A DNA stretch of 36,422 nucleotides from an uncultured Gammaproteobacteria bacterium (GCA_913049815.1 CAJWYI010000009.1:1-36422); one strand, 5' to 3'; positions 1-9,754 are shown, counted from the stretch's first letter. The notes: generated by a model not told the origin, from the letters alone. Program-made: numbers and translations.

Positions 1-370
1 CTGCGTCGCCAAGGCGGCAGACTCGCAGTCCGCGGCCAGCGCGAATCCAGTCCAACCCATCAAGGTGCATACCGATGTACCTGTCGGTAAATTCACTAGT
101 GTCAAGCACATTGCTTCTCGCCCACTCCACCGGCTCGTCGGTCTGATGGCCAATCTCTGATGGAGGTAGATCATCGGCCGTTGCCAATTCTTCTGCGTGC
201 GCTGATGCAGCCATGAGTGCCGCACCGACGTTGTCTGCCATCTGCAATTGCTTTCGACAAGCGGGGCATACCGCAAGGTGTGCCTGCAGCACAGCGGTAA
301 ACGGTGCCGATAGCGTGCCTGCTGAATAACTTACCCACCAGGCTGGATCAGGATGTTTATTGACGTTCAT
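1..370 (-). CDS. chrR: ChrR-family anti-sigma factor (partial, C-terminus outside window)
   Basis: Own translation from ATG at 370: MNVNKHPDPAWWVSYSAGTLSAPFTAVLQAHLAVCPACRKQL..., with the HxxxCxxC zinc anti-sigma motif. Immediately downstream of an ECF sigma gene on the same strand. Confidence 0.8.
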   Translation of the reverse strand, partial: MNVNKHPDPAWWVSYSAGTLSAPFTAVLQAHLAVCPACRKQLQMADNVGAALMAASAHAEELATADDLPPSEIGHQTDEPVEWARSNVLDTSEFTDRYIGMHLDGLDWIRAGRGLRVCRLGDA

Positions 371-408
371 GATCAGTCTCTTTTCTTTAGACATTCACTG
401 AGCTTTGC

Positions 409-1008
409 TCAATGCGTCTGTTCTTCTGTCTGTAAATTGTTCTGGATGTGCACCAGCGCGATTCGAATTCTGGACTTGACGGTGCCCAGCGGGAGCTCTA
501 ACTCCTCACAGATTTCCCGGTGTGATTTGCCTTCGATGTAACTCATGATAAGGACCTTCGCATAATCCTCTGACAGTCCGCTCAACAGTTGCGTTAAGCG
601 AGACTGATTCGAGGCGCTGTCGAGTCCTCCATCGCTCGATTCTTCAATACCACTGGAGTGGCGGTATCGGTCTCGCCCAGCTAGGTCTCTAGCCTGAGCA
701 CGCTGAACATCGATTAATCTGTTGCGCATGATGGCAAACATCCATGTCCTTGCGGAGGATTTTTCCGGGTTGAACATTTCTGCTTTCCGCCAAACGGATA
801 GCATGGTGTCCTGGGTTACGTTGTCACACTCGTCACTCGCCCGACCCTGTCGGGCAAGAAACCCGCGCATTCGGGGAATCATGATTTCGTATAGCTCAGC
901 ATAGGCTTTGCGGTTTTTTTCGCGGCCGACGGCGAGTAATAGAGCGGTCTCGTTCTCAATATCAGTTCGTGGATTCACAGGTTCTGTGCTGACCATTGTC
1001 GGTGCCAA
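409..1008 (-). CDS. rpoE: ECF RNA polymerase sigma factor, RpoE (ChrR-associated, ECF11-like)
   Basis: 199 aa with sigma-70 region 2 (DNVTQDTMLSVWRKAEMFNPEKSSARTWMFAIMRNRLIDVQR) and region 4 (GKSHREICEELELPLGTVKSRIRIAL). Paired with the ChrR-like gene. Confidence 0.9.
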   Translation of the reverse strand: MAPTMVSTEPVNPRTDIENETALLLAVGREKNRKAYAELYEIMIPRMRGFLARQGRASDECDNVTQDTMLSVWRKAEMFNPEKSSARTWMFAIMRNRLIDVQRAQARDLAGRDRYRHSSGIEESSDGGLDSASNQSRLTQLLSGLSEDYAKVLIMSYIEGKSHREICEELELPLGTVKSRIRIALVHIQNNLQTEEQTH

Positions 1009-1022
1009 AGGCTATTTGGAGT

Positions 1023-1052
1023 TAGTTACGCGGTGTTCGTCGCTTTAGATCA
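1023..1052 (-). promoter_or_regulatory. candidate RpoE-type autoregulated promoter upstream of rpoE-chrR
   Basis: Minus strand reads TGATCT-N18-TAACTA just upstream of the sigma start. TGATC-type -35 elements are known for RpoE/ChrR systems. The implied leader is very short, so the sigma start codon may be an internal ATG. Confidence 0.35.
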
Positions 1053-1184
1053 CCAAATTGTCATTCTTTTAAAGTGGATTTCATGCAAGAGTGCACAAGA
1101 ATAGTGCAGACATGCTTCGCAGTAGATATCCATTTGTTGTTTTTCGTCGTATACACTTGGTTAACTCGGTTTTAAGTAAATACG

Positions 1185-2504
1185 ATGAGTGAGACTTCCC
1201 GGGCACGCAAAAAATCATTTGTCGCTGTCGTGGGCAGCGGCGTTTCTGGGTTGAGTGCTGCCTGGCTCCTGGCGAAGCATGGCCATGAGGTCACGATTCT
1301 GGAGCTTGATAACCGTCCGGGAGGTCATTCCAACACTGTCACAACCACATTGCCCGGAGGGGCGACGATCGACGTCGATACTGGCTTTATCGTCTACAAC
1401 GAAGCGACTTATCCCAACCTGATCGCGCTCTTCGACCATCTGGGGGTTGAGACGACGAAAACAGACATGTCATTTGCTGTCAGATCCGCCACTGGTGTCG
1501 AGTACGCTGGGCGAGGGTTGGGAGGTTTGTTCGCTCAGAAGCGTAATCTCTTCAGGCCCGGGTTCTGGCGGATGTTGCTGGATATCCGTCGCTTTTATCG
1601 GACCGTCACCGCGCTTAATATTCTTCCCACAGAAACGCTGAATGATCTACTGGCTCGGGAAGGCTACGGAGAGACGTTTGTCCAAGATCACATATTGCCG
1701 ATGGCAGCAGCGATCTGGTCCACCGAAGCAGACGAAATCGGCGAAATGCAGGCGCAGTCCTTCGTCAGGTTTTTCAGTAACCACGGTCTGCTTCAGTTCA
1801 GAGATCGACCCGTCTGGCGGACGGTTGTCGGCGGGTCGAAGCATTATGTAAAGAAGCTTCTTGCGCAACCAAGGATTAATCTGGAAACGGGGGTTGGAAT
1901 TAGGGACATCAAGCGGAAGAATGGTCAAATTGAGATTACGGATGGCAAAGGGACACGCCAGTTCGACGAGCTGGTAATGGCCACGCATGCAGACACGACG
2001 AGGACGCTGTTGTCAGATCCGACAGACCAAGAAACTGATTTGCTGAGCCACTTTGACTACACGGTCAGTCGTGCATATCTACATACCGACAAGACTCTGA
2101 TGCCTAGGACGCGTTCCGCCTGGGCGAGCTGGAACTACATTGAACTGGATGATCGTTTGTGCGTGACCTATTGGATGAACTCCCTCCAACCACTTCCGAC
2201 CGACGAGCCTTTATTCCTGACTCTGAATCCAGGGCGTGAGCCAGAGCAAGTACTTGCAGAATTCGAATACAGCCATCCATTGTTAAATCGCGACACAGCA
2301 CACCATCGCCAGTCTCTTTGGCATCTGCAGGGACACCAGTCAACTTGGTTCTGCGGTGCTTATTTCGGTGACGGATTCCATGAAGATGGGCTGCAATCAG
2401 GACTGGCGGTAGCAGAAGCGATCAGCGGGAAATCCCGCCCGTGGGTATTGCCAGACCCGAATTCCCGTATCGTTGTCTCACCTGACCTGGTGCACGCTGC
2501 ATGA
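1185..2504 (+). CDS. FAD/NAD(P)-binding amine oxidase-like protein (COG2907 type)
   Basis: N-terminal dinucleotide-binding motif VAVVGSGVSGLSAAWLLAKHGHEVTILELDNRPGGHSNT; followed by DUF1365 and CFA synthase, a conserved neighbourhood. Confidence 0.85.
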   Translation: MSETSRARKKSFVAVVGSGVSGLSAAWLLAKHGHEVTILELDNRPGGHSNTVTTTLPGGATIDVDTGFIVYNEATYPNLIALFDHLGVETTKTDMSFAVRSATGVEYAGRGLGGLFAQKRNLFRPGFWRMLLDIRRFYRTVTALNILPTETLNDLLAREGYGETFVQDHILPMAAAIWSTEADEIGEMQAQSFVRFFSNHGLLQFRDRPVWRTVVGGSKHYVKKLLAQPRINLETGVGIRDIKRKNGQIEITDGKGTRQFDELVMATHADTTRTLLSDPTDQETDLLSHFDYTVSRAYLHTDKTLMPRTRSAWASWNYIELDDRLCVTYWMNSLQPLPTDEPLFLTLNPGREPEQVLAEFEYSHPLLNRDTAHHRQSLWHLQGHQSTWFCGAYFGDGFHEDGLQSGLAVAEAISGKSRPWVLPDPNSRIVVSPDLVHAA

Positions 2505-3259
2505 AGTCTGCGCTGTACCCAGGAACCGTGGTGCACACGCGAAGAGGTCCGGTCAGACATCGTTTTCGTTATTCGCTGCCCTGGTTCCTAGTCGATCTTG
2601 ACGAAATAGAGAGCTTGCGATTTGGGCATCTGTTTAACGTCAATCGTTCCGCACTCGTGAGCTTTTACGACTCGGACCATGGTGCGAGGGATGGGTCATC
2701 GTTTCGTGACTGGCTGATCGCCAAACTCATTGCAGAGGGTGTGACGGCGACCAGATTCCGCGTGCTGGCAATGCCACGATTCTTTGGATACGTGTTTAAC
2801 CCAATTTCCATCGTCTATTGCTACGACGCGAATGAGGTACTTGTTGCAGTAGTTTACGAGGTGCATAGTACGTTCGGAGAATCGCACTGCTATGTACATC
2901 GGTGTGAAGATGGATCGGTGGCGGAACACGAAGACGAGAAGCGACTTCATGTGTCTCCCTTCTTTACCATGCGAGGCAGATATCGCTTCCGAGTCACATT
3001 ACCGACAGAGGCTGTCCGTATAGGTATCCAGTTTATCGAGGAGACGGGGCATCAACTGTTCGCAGGCTTCCAGGGTGAGCGACAGCCTATGTCGCGAGGA
3101 ACCCTCTGGCGCACGCTACTGACAGCGCCATTAGCGACAATAGGCATTAGTGCCGCCATTCATTGGGAAGCACTCAAACTTTGGTGCAAGGGCGTGCCCC
3201 TTGTATCTCATCCCCGCAAACAACAATCGACTAAGACAAGGGATGTTCGTCATGTCTGA
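2501..3259 (+). CDS. DUF1365 family protein
   Basis: MKSALYPGTVVHTRRGPVRHRFRYSLPWFLVDLDEIESL...FGYVFNPISIVYCYD; ATGA overlap with upstream CDS. Confidence 0.85.
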   Translation: MKSALYPGTVVHTRRGPVRHRFRYSLPWFLVDLDEIESLRFGHLFNVNRSALVSFYDSDHGARDGSSFRDWLIAKLIAEGVTATRFRVLAMPRFFGYVFNPISIVYCYDANEVLVAVVYEVHSTFGESHCYVHRCEDGSVAEHEDEKRLHVSPFFTMRGRYRFRVTLPTEAVRIGIQFIEETGHQLFAGFQGERQPMSRGTLWRTLLTAPLATIGISAAIHWEALKLWCKGVPLVSHPRKQQSTKTRDVRHV

Positions 3260-4469
3260 AATTGATCGTCCGCTACTACTTAGACTGCCAGAACACTGTG
3301 AAAAACAATCTCTGCTAGAGAAATTTCTCTCAACTGTACTTCCGGATCAAAGAAGTATTCTGGGGCATCTTCAAATCCGCTTGCCGGGTGGTCAACACGT
3401 AGTCGTCGGTGCCCCTTGTGATCATCCCGCGAGAATAACGCTGAATAACTGGCGGGCTGTCACACGAGTACTCAGTCGAGGCCCTCTGGGATTTGCTGAA
3501 GGGTTCATGGCAGGAGACTGGGATACTGATTCCCTGCAATCTCTGCTGGATTTCCTTGGCGACAATGTGGCGGCAAGACCACACAAGTTGCGTGGTTCAG
3601 CCTGGCAGCGCTTACTTGATGTGATGAAACATCGGCTCAACAGAAATTCGAAGCGTGGAAGCCGCCGAAATATTGCCTATCACTACGATCTGGGCAATGA
3701 GTTCTACAAACAGTGGTTGGATCCGTCTATGAGTTACTCGGCCGCTCTCTTTGAGTCCACGGATGAAGCCCTGGAAGTAGCTCAACGACGAAAATACGAG
3801 CATCTCTGCGAACTCACTGATGTGAATTCTGGTCATGACGTGCTTGAAATCGGGTGCGGCTGGGGTGGCTTACTTGAAGTGCTAGCCGACGAAGGATGCT
3901 CCGCCAAAGGTATCTCGATCTCCAAAGAGCAAGTGGATTATGCTGCGCAACGTCTCTTTGATCGCCCGGGCGTCACATCGATGTTGCAGGACTACCGAGA
4001 CGAGACAGGTTCCTACGATCGTGTGCTGTCTATTGAAATGTTTGAAGCCGTTGGCATGGAGTACTGGGATACGTTCGCAGCCAATCTGAATCGTTTGCTC
4101 GCCCCGGGAGGTGTTGCCGGGATGCAGGTTATTACGATGGATGAGCCCGGCTTCAACAGTTACTCACGTAACCCTGACTTCATTCAGCGTTATATCTTTC
4201 CTGGTGGCATGTTGCCCACTGTGACTCATCTTCATGAACTGATGGACCGCCACGGAATGAAGTTGACCCAGGTTTTTCGGTTCGGTGACGATTACGCCCG
4301 GACGTTGAACATATGGCGGGAGCGGTTCAACCGCCAATGGGACGAGATCCGGCCGTTGGGATTCGACGAACGTTTTCGCCGAATGTGGAACTACTACTTG
4401 TGCTATTGCATAACGGGATTTCAGCGTGGGATCACTGATGTCGTACAGATCCGTATCGAGAAAGCATAA
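3252..4469 (+). CDS. cyclopropane-fatty-acyl-phospholipid synthase family SAM methyltransferase
   Basis: YHYDLGNEFYKQWLDPSMSYSAALF and VLEIGCGWGGLLEVLA motifs; C-terminal RMWNYYLCYCITGFQRGITDVVQI. ATG at 3252 overlaps the DUF1365 stop. Confidence 0.9.
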   Translation: MSEIDRPLLLRLPEHCEKQSLLEKFLSTVLPDQRSILGHLQIRLPGGQHVVVGAPCDHPARITLNNWRAVTRVLSRGPLGFAEGFMAGDWDTDSLQSLLDFLGDNVAARPHKLRGSAWQRLLDVMKHRLNRNSKRGSRRNIAYHYDLGNEFYKQWLDPSMSYSAALFESTDEALEVAQRRKYEHLCELTDVNSGHDVLEIGCGWGGLLEVLADEGCSAKGISISKEQVDYAAQRLFDRPGVTSMLQDYRDETGSYDRVLSIEMFEAVGMEYWDTFAANLNRLLAPGGVAGMQVITMDEPGFNSYSRNPDFIQRYIFPGGMLPTVTHLHELMDRHGMKLTQVFRFGDDYARTLNIWRERFNRQWDEIRPLGFDERFRRMWNYYLCYCITGFQRGITDVVQIRIEKA

Positions 4470-4760
4470 GCTGGCTTCGTAAGCGTCCTGGCGTTAGTGT
4501 AGATGGATCTATCGACAAATTTATGTAGGCAGCTTAGTTAAATTGTTGGCATATCCGCGGGGGAAGTGGTTGGTTAAGGTGTCGAGGACTTTCGCGGTAT
4601 TCCCTGCGCAGCGCCCCTGGTCGGCACCTTACGTTGGCCACTGCCCTCACCACCTATGAAATGGACTAGCACACGCAAATGCTGTCGTTTCCGCGCCGCT
4701 TGACCACAGCCTGAAACCTTTTTCGGTGAATTATCGGTTCAAGAGAGACCTGAAAAATCT

Positions 4761-5491
4761 GTGAAGACTGCCTGCATGACCGTCTGGTACGAGCCGAACG
4801 TTATCGAATCAAAGCCGGTCAATTCCCTGCTGGCCCCATCCAGCTGGCGCAGTTACGCCGCCGACATCTACAACAGCCCGTTGGAGGCCACGCGCTATAT
4901 GCTTGATGGACCTGACGTAGGGCCAGGTATTGTCAATGTGTTCTTGAACATGCCCGGAGAGGCCCCTCGAGCTATCGCCGAGAAACAATAGGAATACCTT
5001 GAGAGTGCTGAAATCGAGGGGCAAAACCTCAAGGCTTTAAGGATTGATGACACGGAGATTGACGTTAGAGCATTATCCCGCCTCTATTCCCCGTCGAAGC
5101 TATTAACGATCTAGAACAGGGTGCGTCGATCGCATTTTTTGGCGGTTCGAGGCGCTCACATCTGTCTCGATATGGCAAGGCCCAGTGATGAAGCTTACGC
5201 CACTCTCTGCGAGCGGATCGCAGAGAGCTTCTCCGTGATCCAACACGCAACGGCTATCATTTCGAGCATGATGGAGAGACTCCGGTCTACTTCGTGTCTG
5301 ATCTGCTGATTGTGCATTTTAGTCACCGGCCTGATCAGGCGTCGCAACGGATGGTGCGGATGAACGCACAGCGAGAGTCCGTCTTATCTCTGGTTGATTC
5401 CAGTCAGGCGGAGACGATAGTTGCGGAGATCAATGGCGAGATCGCTGAGGTTGGTCATAGTCTCAGGTGCCGAATGTCGGAGTCAGAGTAG
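4761..5491 (+). pseudogene. probable decayed CDS of unknown family
   Basis: Coding-like segments are spread over several frames (MKTACMTVWYEPNVIESKPVNSLLAPSSW...; IIPPLFPVEAINDLEQGASIAFFGGSRRSHLSRYGKAQ; RELLRDPTRNGYHFEHDGETPVYFVSDLLIVHF...), separated by stops and frameshifts. Confidence 0.4.
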
Positions 5492-5554
5492 AAACACCCC
5501 ATTACCTAAGCGAGATTTATGGCCCTAGAGAGAGCTGTTACTCTGTCCCCAATC

Positions 5555-6631
5555 TCAGGCTGTTGTGGGGAGGCTGGTATCCGTGCGGGGCGTTTCAGGT
5601 TCACTGGATGCGATTGCCTTGCGCGGATCCAGCGCATCACGAACGGCTTCGCCAATGAAAATGAGCAGTATCAACATGGTTGCCAGAGTCAGGAATGTGG
5701 AAATTCCGATCCAGGGCGCATGAAGGTTGGACTTGGCGGACGAAAGCAGACGACCGAACGAAGGGGAATCCAGGGGAAGACCAAAGCCCAGAAAGTCGAG
5801 GGATGTCAGGGTTGTGATTGAGGCATTCAGGATAAATGGTAGATAGGTCAGCGTCGCCACCATGGCGTTCGGCAATACGTGACGGACCATGATGACCCGA
5901 TCACTCACACCGAGGCTTCGTGCCGCGCGTACGAACTCGAAATTTCTCGCTCGTAGAAATTCCGCGCGCACAACTGCGACCAGTGCCATCCAACTGAACG
6001 CTGCCAGAATGCCAAGGAGCCAGAAAAAATTTGGTTCTACGACGCTGGCGAGGATGATCAGCAGAAATAGAACAGGCAATCCCGTCCAGACCTCCACGAC
6101 GCGCTGTCCGATCAGATCAATGCGACCGCCAAAATAACCCTGCATTGCACCGACCATAATCCCAATAGTGGAAGACATGATCGTCAGCGAGACGCCAAAC
6201 ACCACGGACAGTCTGAAGGCATAGATCAATTTGGCAAGAACATCGGTACTGCCACCATCCGTTCCCAGCAGATGCTCATCGTTCGGCGGGTGGGGATAGG
6301 GCGGTTCCAGGTCCCAATCAATAGTGTTGTAACTGAAGCGGATAGGGGGCCAGATTGCCCAGCCCCGCTGTTCAATTTTTTCGATCATAAACGGATCGAG
6401 ATAGTAGGCCTCCGTTTCCAGGACACCACCCAATTCCTCTTCGGTGTAGGTAAACCAGACGGGAAAATACAGATCTCCGTCCAGCGACATGATGATGGGC
6501 TTTTCGTTGGCGATGAACTCGGCGAACAGCGAGATCGTAAACAACACAGCGAAGATATAGCAGGAGTAGTACCCGCGTTTGTTGGCTTTGAAGTTCGCCA
6601 GTCGCCGTTGATTGACGGGGGATAATGCCAC
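5555..6631 (-). CDS. yejE: ABC transporter permease, YejE-like (peptide/microcin C type)
   Basis: Full-length permease with DEHLLGTDGGSTDVLAKLIYAFRLSV and the inner-membrane EAA-like segment ARSLGVSDRVIMVRHVLPNAM; downstream of YejB- and YejA-like genes. Confidence 0.85.
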   Translation of the reverse strand: MALSPVNQRRLANFKANKRGYYSCYIFAVLFTISLFAEFIANEKPIIMSLDGDLYFPVWFTYTEEELGGVLETEAYYLDPFMIEKIEQRGWAIWPPIRFSYNTIDWDLEPPYPHPPNDEHLLGTDGGSTDVLAKLIYAFRLSVVFGVSLTIMSSTIGIMVGAMQGYFGGRIDLIGQRVVEVWTGLPVLFLLIILASVVEPNFFWLLGILAAFSWMALVAVVRAEFLRARNFEFVRAARSLGVSDRVIMVRHVLPNAMVATLTYLPFILNASITTLTSLDFLGFGLPLDSPSFGRLLSSAKSNLHAPWIGISTFLTLATMLILLIFIGEAVRDALDPRKAIASSEPETPRTDTSLPTTA

Positions 6632-7713
6632 TAGTGACCCCTCGTCTCGAAATCGATGCGGGGATCGACCAGCGTGTAGGTAATATCGCCGATTAACTGC
6701 ATGAACAGGCCAATCAGTGTAAAGCTGAACATCGTGCCGAACAGAATCGGGTAGTCACGCTTGATGACTGCTTCGTAACCCAGAAGCCCTATACCATCGA
6801 GAGAGAAGATGACCTCAATCAGCAGAGCCCCTGTAAACAGGATCCCAACAAAAGCAGCGGGAAAACCTGCGATCACAATCAACATCGCGTTTCGGAACAC
6901 GTGGCCGTACAGCACTCGACGTTCGGAAAGCCCTTTGGCTCGCGCAGAAAGGACAAACTGCTTGTTTAATTCTTCAAGAAAACTGTTTTTTGTGAGCATG
7001 GTGAGCGTTGCGAAGCCACCAATGGTCAACGCAGTCAGCGGCAAGGCCAGGTGCCAGAGATAGTCCTTCACCTGTGCAAAGAAAGACAGATTGTCGAACT
7101 CTTCGGAGACTAGTCCACGTAGTGGGAACCAGTCGAGGTAGGAGCCACCTGCAAAAAATACAATCAACATGATCGCAAACAGGAATCCGGGGATCGCATA
7201 GGCCGTGAACACAATCACACTGGTCCAGATATCGAATTGCTGTCCGTCTCTAACCGCTTTAGCGACACCCAGCGGAATCGAAATCATGTAAATTAGGAAA
7301 AGGGACCACAATCCGAGTGACATCGAAACCGGTAAGCGCTCCAGTACGAGATCAACGACCTCCCGATCCTGAAAGTAACTGGTACCGAAGTCCAGCATTA
7401 CATAGTTTTTCATCATGAGCAGAAAACGGACATGTGCAGGCTTGTCGAAGCCGAACTGCTTCTTCAGTTCTTCAACAATCTCGGGGTCCAATCCGGAGGC
7501 GCCGGAATACCCACCACTGTCGTTCGCTGGTCCCATGGACTGCGCGGAGCTCACATTGGCGGTGGTAGAAAATCCGCCCATACCGGTCGCTTGAGCCAAC
7601 GCCTGTTCGACGGGACCACCAGGCGCGAACTGAATGATGATGAAATTGATCAGCATGATGCCGAACAGGGTCGGGAAAATCAGGAGCAGACGTTTGGTGA
7701 TATACGCGCCCAC
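6631..7713 (-). CDS. yejB: ABC transporter permease, YejB-like
   Basis: MGAYITKRLLLIFPTLFGIMLINFIIIQFAPGGPVEQ...; ARAKGLSERRVLYGHVFRNAM. Confidence 0.87.
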   Translation of the reverse strand: MGAYITKRLLLIFPTLFGIMLINFIIIQFAPGGPVEQALAQATGMGGFSTTANVSSAQSMGPANDSGGYSGASGLDPEIVEELKKQFGFDKPAHVRFLLMMKNYVMLDFGTSYFQDREVVDLVLERLPVSMSLGLWSLFLIYMISIPLGVAKAVRDGQQFDIWTSVIVFTAYAIPGFLFAIMLIVFFAGGSYLDWFPLRGLVSEEFDNLSFFAQVKDYLWHLALPLTALTIGGFATLTMLTKNSFLEELNKQFVLSARAKGLSERRVLYGHVFRNAMLIVIAGFPAAFVGILFTGALLIEVIFSLDGIGLLGYEAVIKRDYPILFGTMFSFTLIGLFMQLIGDITYTLVDPRIDFETRGH

Positions 7714-9572
7714 TAGTTGGCGTCTCCGGTGAATTTTCGTACGGCTTTTGCTTTGTCATCGTCCCACCACCACGTATCGACATGGGCCAGACGAAGCAGT
7801 CGGTCATATTCGGGGATGCCATAGTTGTCCCAGTAGGCGACAGCCTCAATCGTCTTCGACATGGATGGAATCCAGTAGTAGTTATGCAGCATGACGCGGT
7901 CGAACGCACGGATGGCCGTCACATAGTCTTCCCAGGTCGTGGCGGTACCGATAGCATCAATTAGTGCGTCCACCGCGGGATCCCGCAGGTTCGACCAGTT
8001 CGATCCGTACGCTTTGCCGGCTTCTGAGCTGTGGAACGAATTCCTGATTTGAAGTGTTGGCGTATTGTCTGGCAGAAACCAGATCGAACTGGCATCGAAA
8101 TCACCGGATTGATTTCGGTAGAGCCAGTTGGAGATTTCGGGAGACTTGATGCTGGAAGTGATCCCCAATCTTTTCAGCAGACGGGTTAGCGGAATAAACG
8201 AGCCGCCCAGTGCAGGTGATACCGCGATGAATTTGATGTGGAACGGTTCGCCTGTTTCTTCATGGACACGTTCGCCGTCGACCACAATCCAACCAGCTTC
8301 TTTCAGCAAGCGATCCGCTTCCAGGATGTTTTCACGCGCCCAGCCACCGCCTCGGTTTGGCTGCAGTTTGAAGGTTTCGTTAAAGACCGTGTCTGGGATC
8401 TGGCCACGGAGCGGTTCCAACAGTCTGAGCTCTGCTTCATTGGGCATTCCCAGAGCAGCAAATTCTGAGTCGTGGAAGAAGCTCTGCGCGATCCCCCAGA
8501 ACCCATAGGAACGTTGATTGCCCCACACCATGTCTGATAGTAGCCAGACAGCCTTTCGGACCCGGATATCCTGAAAGCGACGCTGGTCCAGGTTCCAGAA
8601 GATAGGCCACCAGAGTCCGGCTGGTTTACCGAGCTTGTATTCGACCTTTTTGACGTAACCTTCGTTGACGGCTGGCATGTCGTACGACTCAAACCATGTT
8701 CGTGGCACGTTTTCGACATGCAGATCAACGACGTTGCCTTTTAGAGCTTCGGTCTGTACCTGGTCATCTCGAAAGTAGTCGTACTTCACGCGATCAAAAT
8801 TGTAGCGGCCGATCGAGACGGCCAGATCGCGAGCCCAGTAGTTTTCGACACGCTCGAATTCAAGCCAACGGCCAACAGAGAATTTGCTAATTCGGTATGG
8901 ACCTGAACCGAGGGGTGGTTCGACCGTCGTCTTTGAGATGTCCTTGTCTGCCCAATAGTGTTTGGGCATGACAAGAATGCCGCCGAGTTGTATGGGGATG
9001 GTGGGGTTATCACGATGTTCCGGCGGTACGAGGAAACGGAATTCACGGTCGTTGATCCGCTCGATGATGAAAGGGTCGAAAGACGTTTTTACCGCGGGAG
9101 AACCATGTTCCTGGTAGGACTCATAGCTAAAGAGCACGTCATCGACCGTAATTGGTTCACCGTCGTGCCAGTAGGTTCCGTCGCGCAATTTGAAAGCAAC
9201 CCAGGATTGGTCGTCTGCGACCGCGATACCCTCAGCCAGTAATCCGTAGTGTGTCGCTGGTTCATCAAGTGCAGGGACCAGTAGTGAATCCCACAAGAGG
9301 TTGGTGTCCCGAGACCAGAAACCCAGCCCGGCTCCCAGACGCCCTTTTTCAGATACGGGATTGAAGCTGTCCCAATTACCCATCTGTGGCACCCGGATAC
9401 GGCCGCCTTTTGGTGCTTCTGGATTAACAAAGTCGAAATGCCTGAAGTTCTCGCCATAGCGGGGTTCAGCCAGAAACCCATAGGCATGCTGATAATCAAT
9501 TCCGGAGTCGCCAAATACCCATAGCGGTAGCAGGCAACCGATTAGTACGGTCGTTTTTTGTACCCTATTCAC
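7713..9572 (-). CDS. yejA: extracellular solute-binding protein, YejA-like
   Basis: Signal-peptide-like N-terminus from GTG 9572 (VNRVQKTTVLIGCLLPLWVFGDSG) then HAYGFLAEPRYGENFRHFDFVNPEAPKGGRIRVPQMGNWDSFNP. The ORF-track start at 9755 is probably too far upstream. Confidence 0.85.
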   Translation of the reverse strand: MNRVQKTTVLIGCLLPLWVFGDSGIDYQHAYGFLAEPRYGENFRHFDFVNPEAPKGGRIRVPQMGNWDSFNPVSEKGRLGAGLGFWSRDTNLLWDSLLVPALDEPATHYGLLAEGIAVADDQSWVAFKLRDGTYWHDGEPITVDDVLFSYESYQEHGSPAVKTSFDPFIIERINDREFRFLVPPEHRDNPTIPIQLGGILVMPKHYWADKDISKTTVEPPLGSGPYRISKFSVGRWLEFERVENYWARDLAVSIGRYNFDRVKYDYFRDDQVQTEALKGNVVDLHVENVPRTWFESYDMPAVNEGYVKKVEYKLGKPAGLWWPIFWNLDQRRFQDIRVRKAVWLLSDMVWGNQRSYGFWGIAQSFFHDSEFAALGMPNEAELRLLEPLRGQIPDTVFNETFKLQPNRGGGWARENILEADRLLKEAGWIVVDGERVHEETGEPFHIKFIAVSPALGGSFIPLTRLLKRLGITSSIKSPEISNWLYRNQSGDFDASSIWFLPDNTPTLQIRNSFHSSEAGKAYGSNWSNLRDPAVDALIDAIGTATTWEDYVTAIRAFDRVMLHNYYWIPSMSKTIEAVAYWDNYGIPEYDRLLRLAHVDTWWWDDDKAKAVRKFTGDAN

Positions 9573-9652
9573 AAAGGTCCCGGATAGCGAGGAGGCGCAA
9601 TGGTACCTCAGGGCCTCTGATACAACCATCCCGATGAACTTTGGGCATGGAT

Positions 9653-9668
9653 GACATCTACCGATGTC
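9653..9668. promoter_or_regulatory. palindrome GACATC-TACC-GATGTC (candidate operator or hairpin)
   Basis: Perfect 6-4-6 inverted repeat in the divergent yejA/PhyH intergenic region. Confidence 0.35.
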
Positions 9669-9754
9669 GGTCCGATCCGATGGGCACCGGTCAGAATGCG
9701 ACGTTGCTCCATTTTCGGCTACAATTTGGCGATCAGAGGAGAATCGGGGTTCCA

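Noticed and set aside
7472-7909. 145-aa minus ORF overlapping yejA/yejB, and other ORFs antisense to long CDSs (e.g. 8303..8728, 9089..9514, 21283..21915, 32461..33048)
   Set aside because: They overlap well-supported CDSs in other frames and show no recognisable domain.
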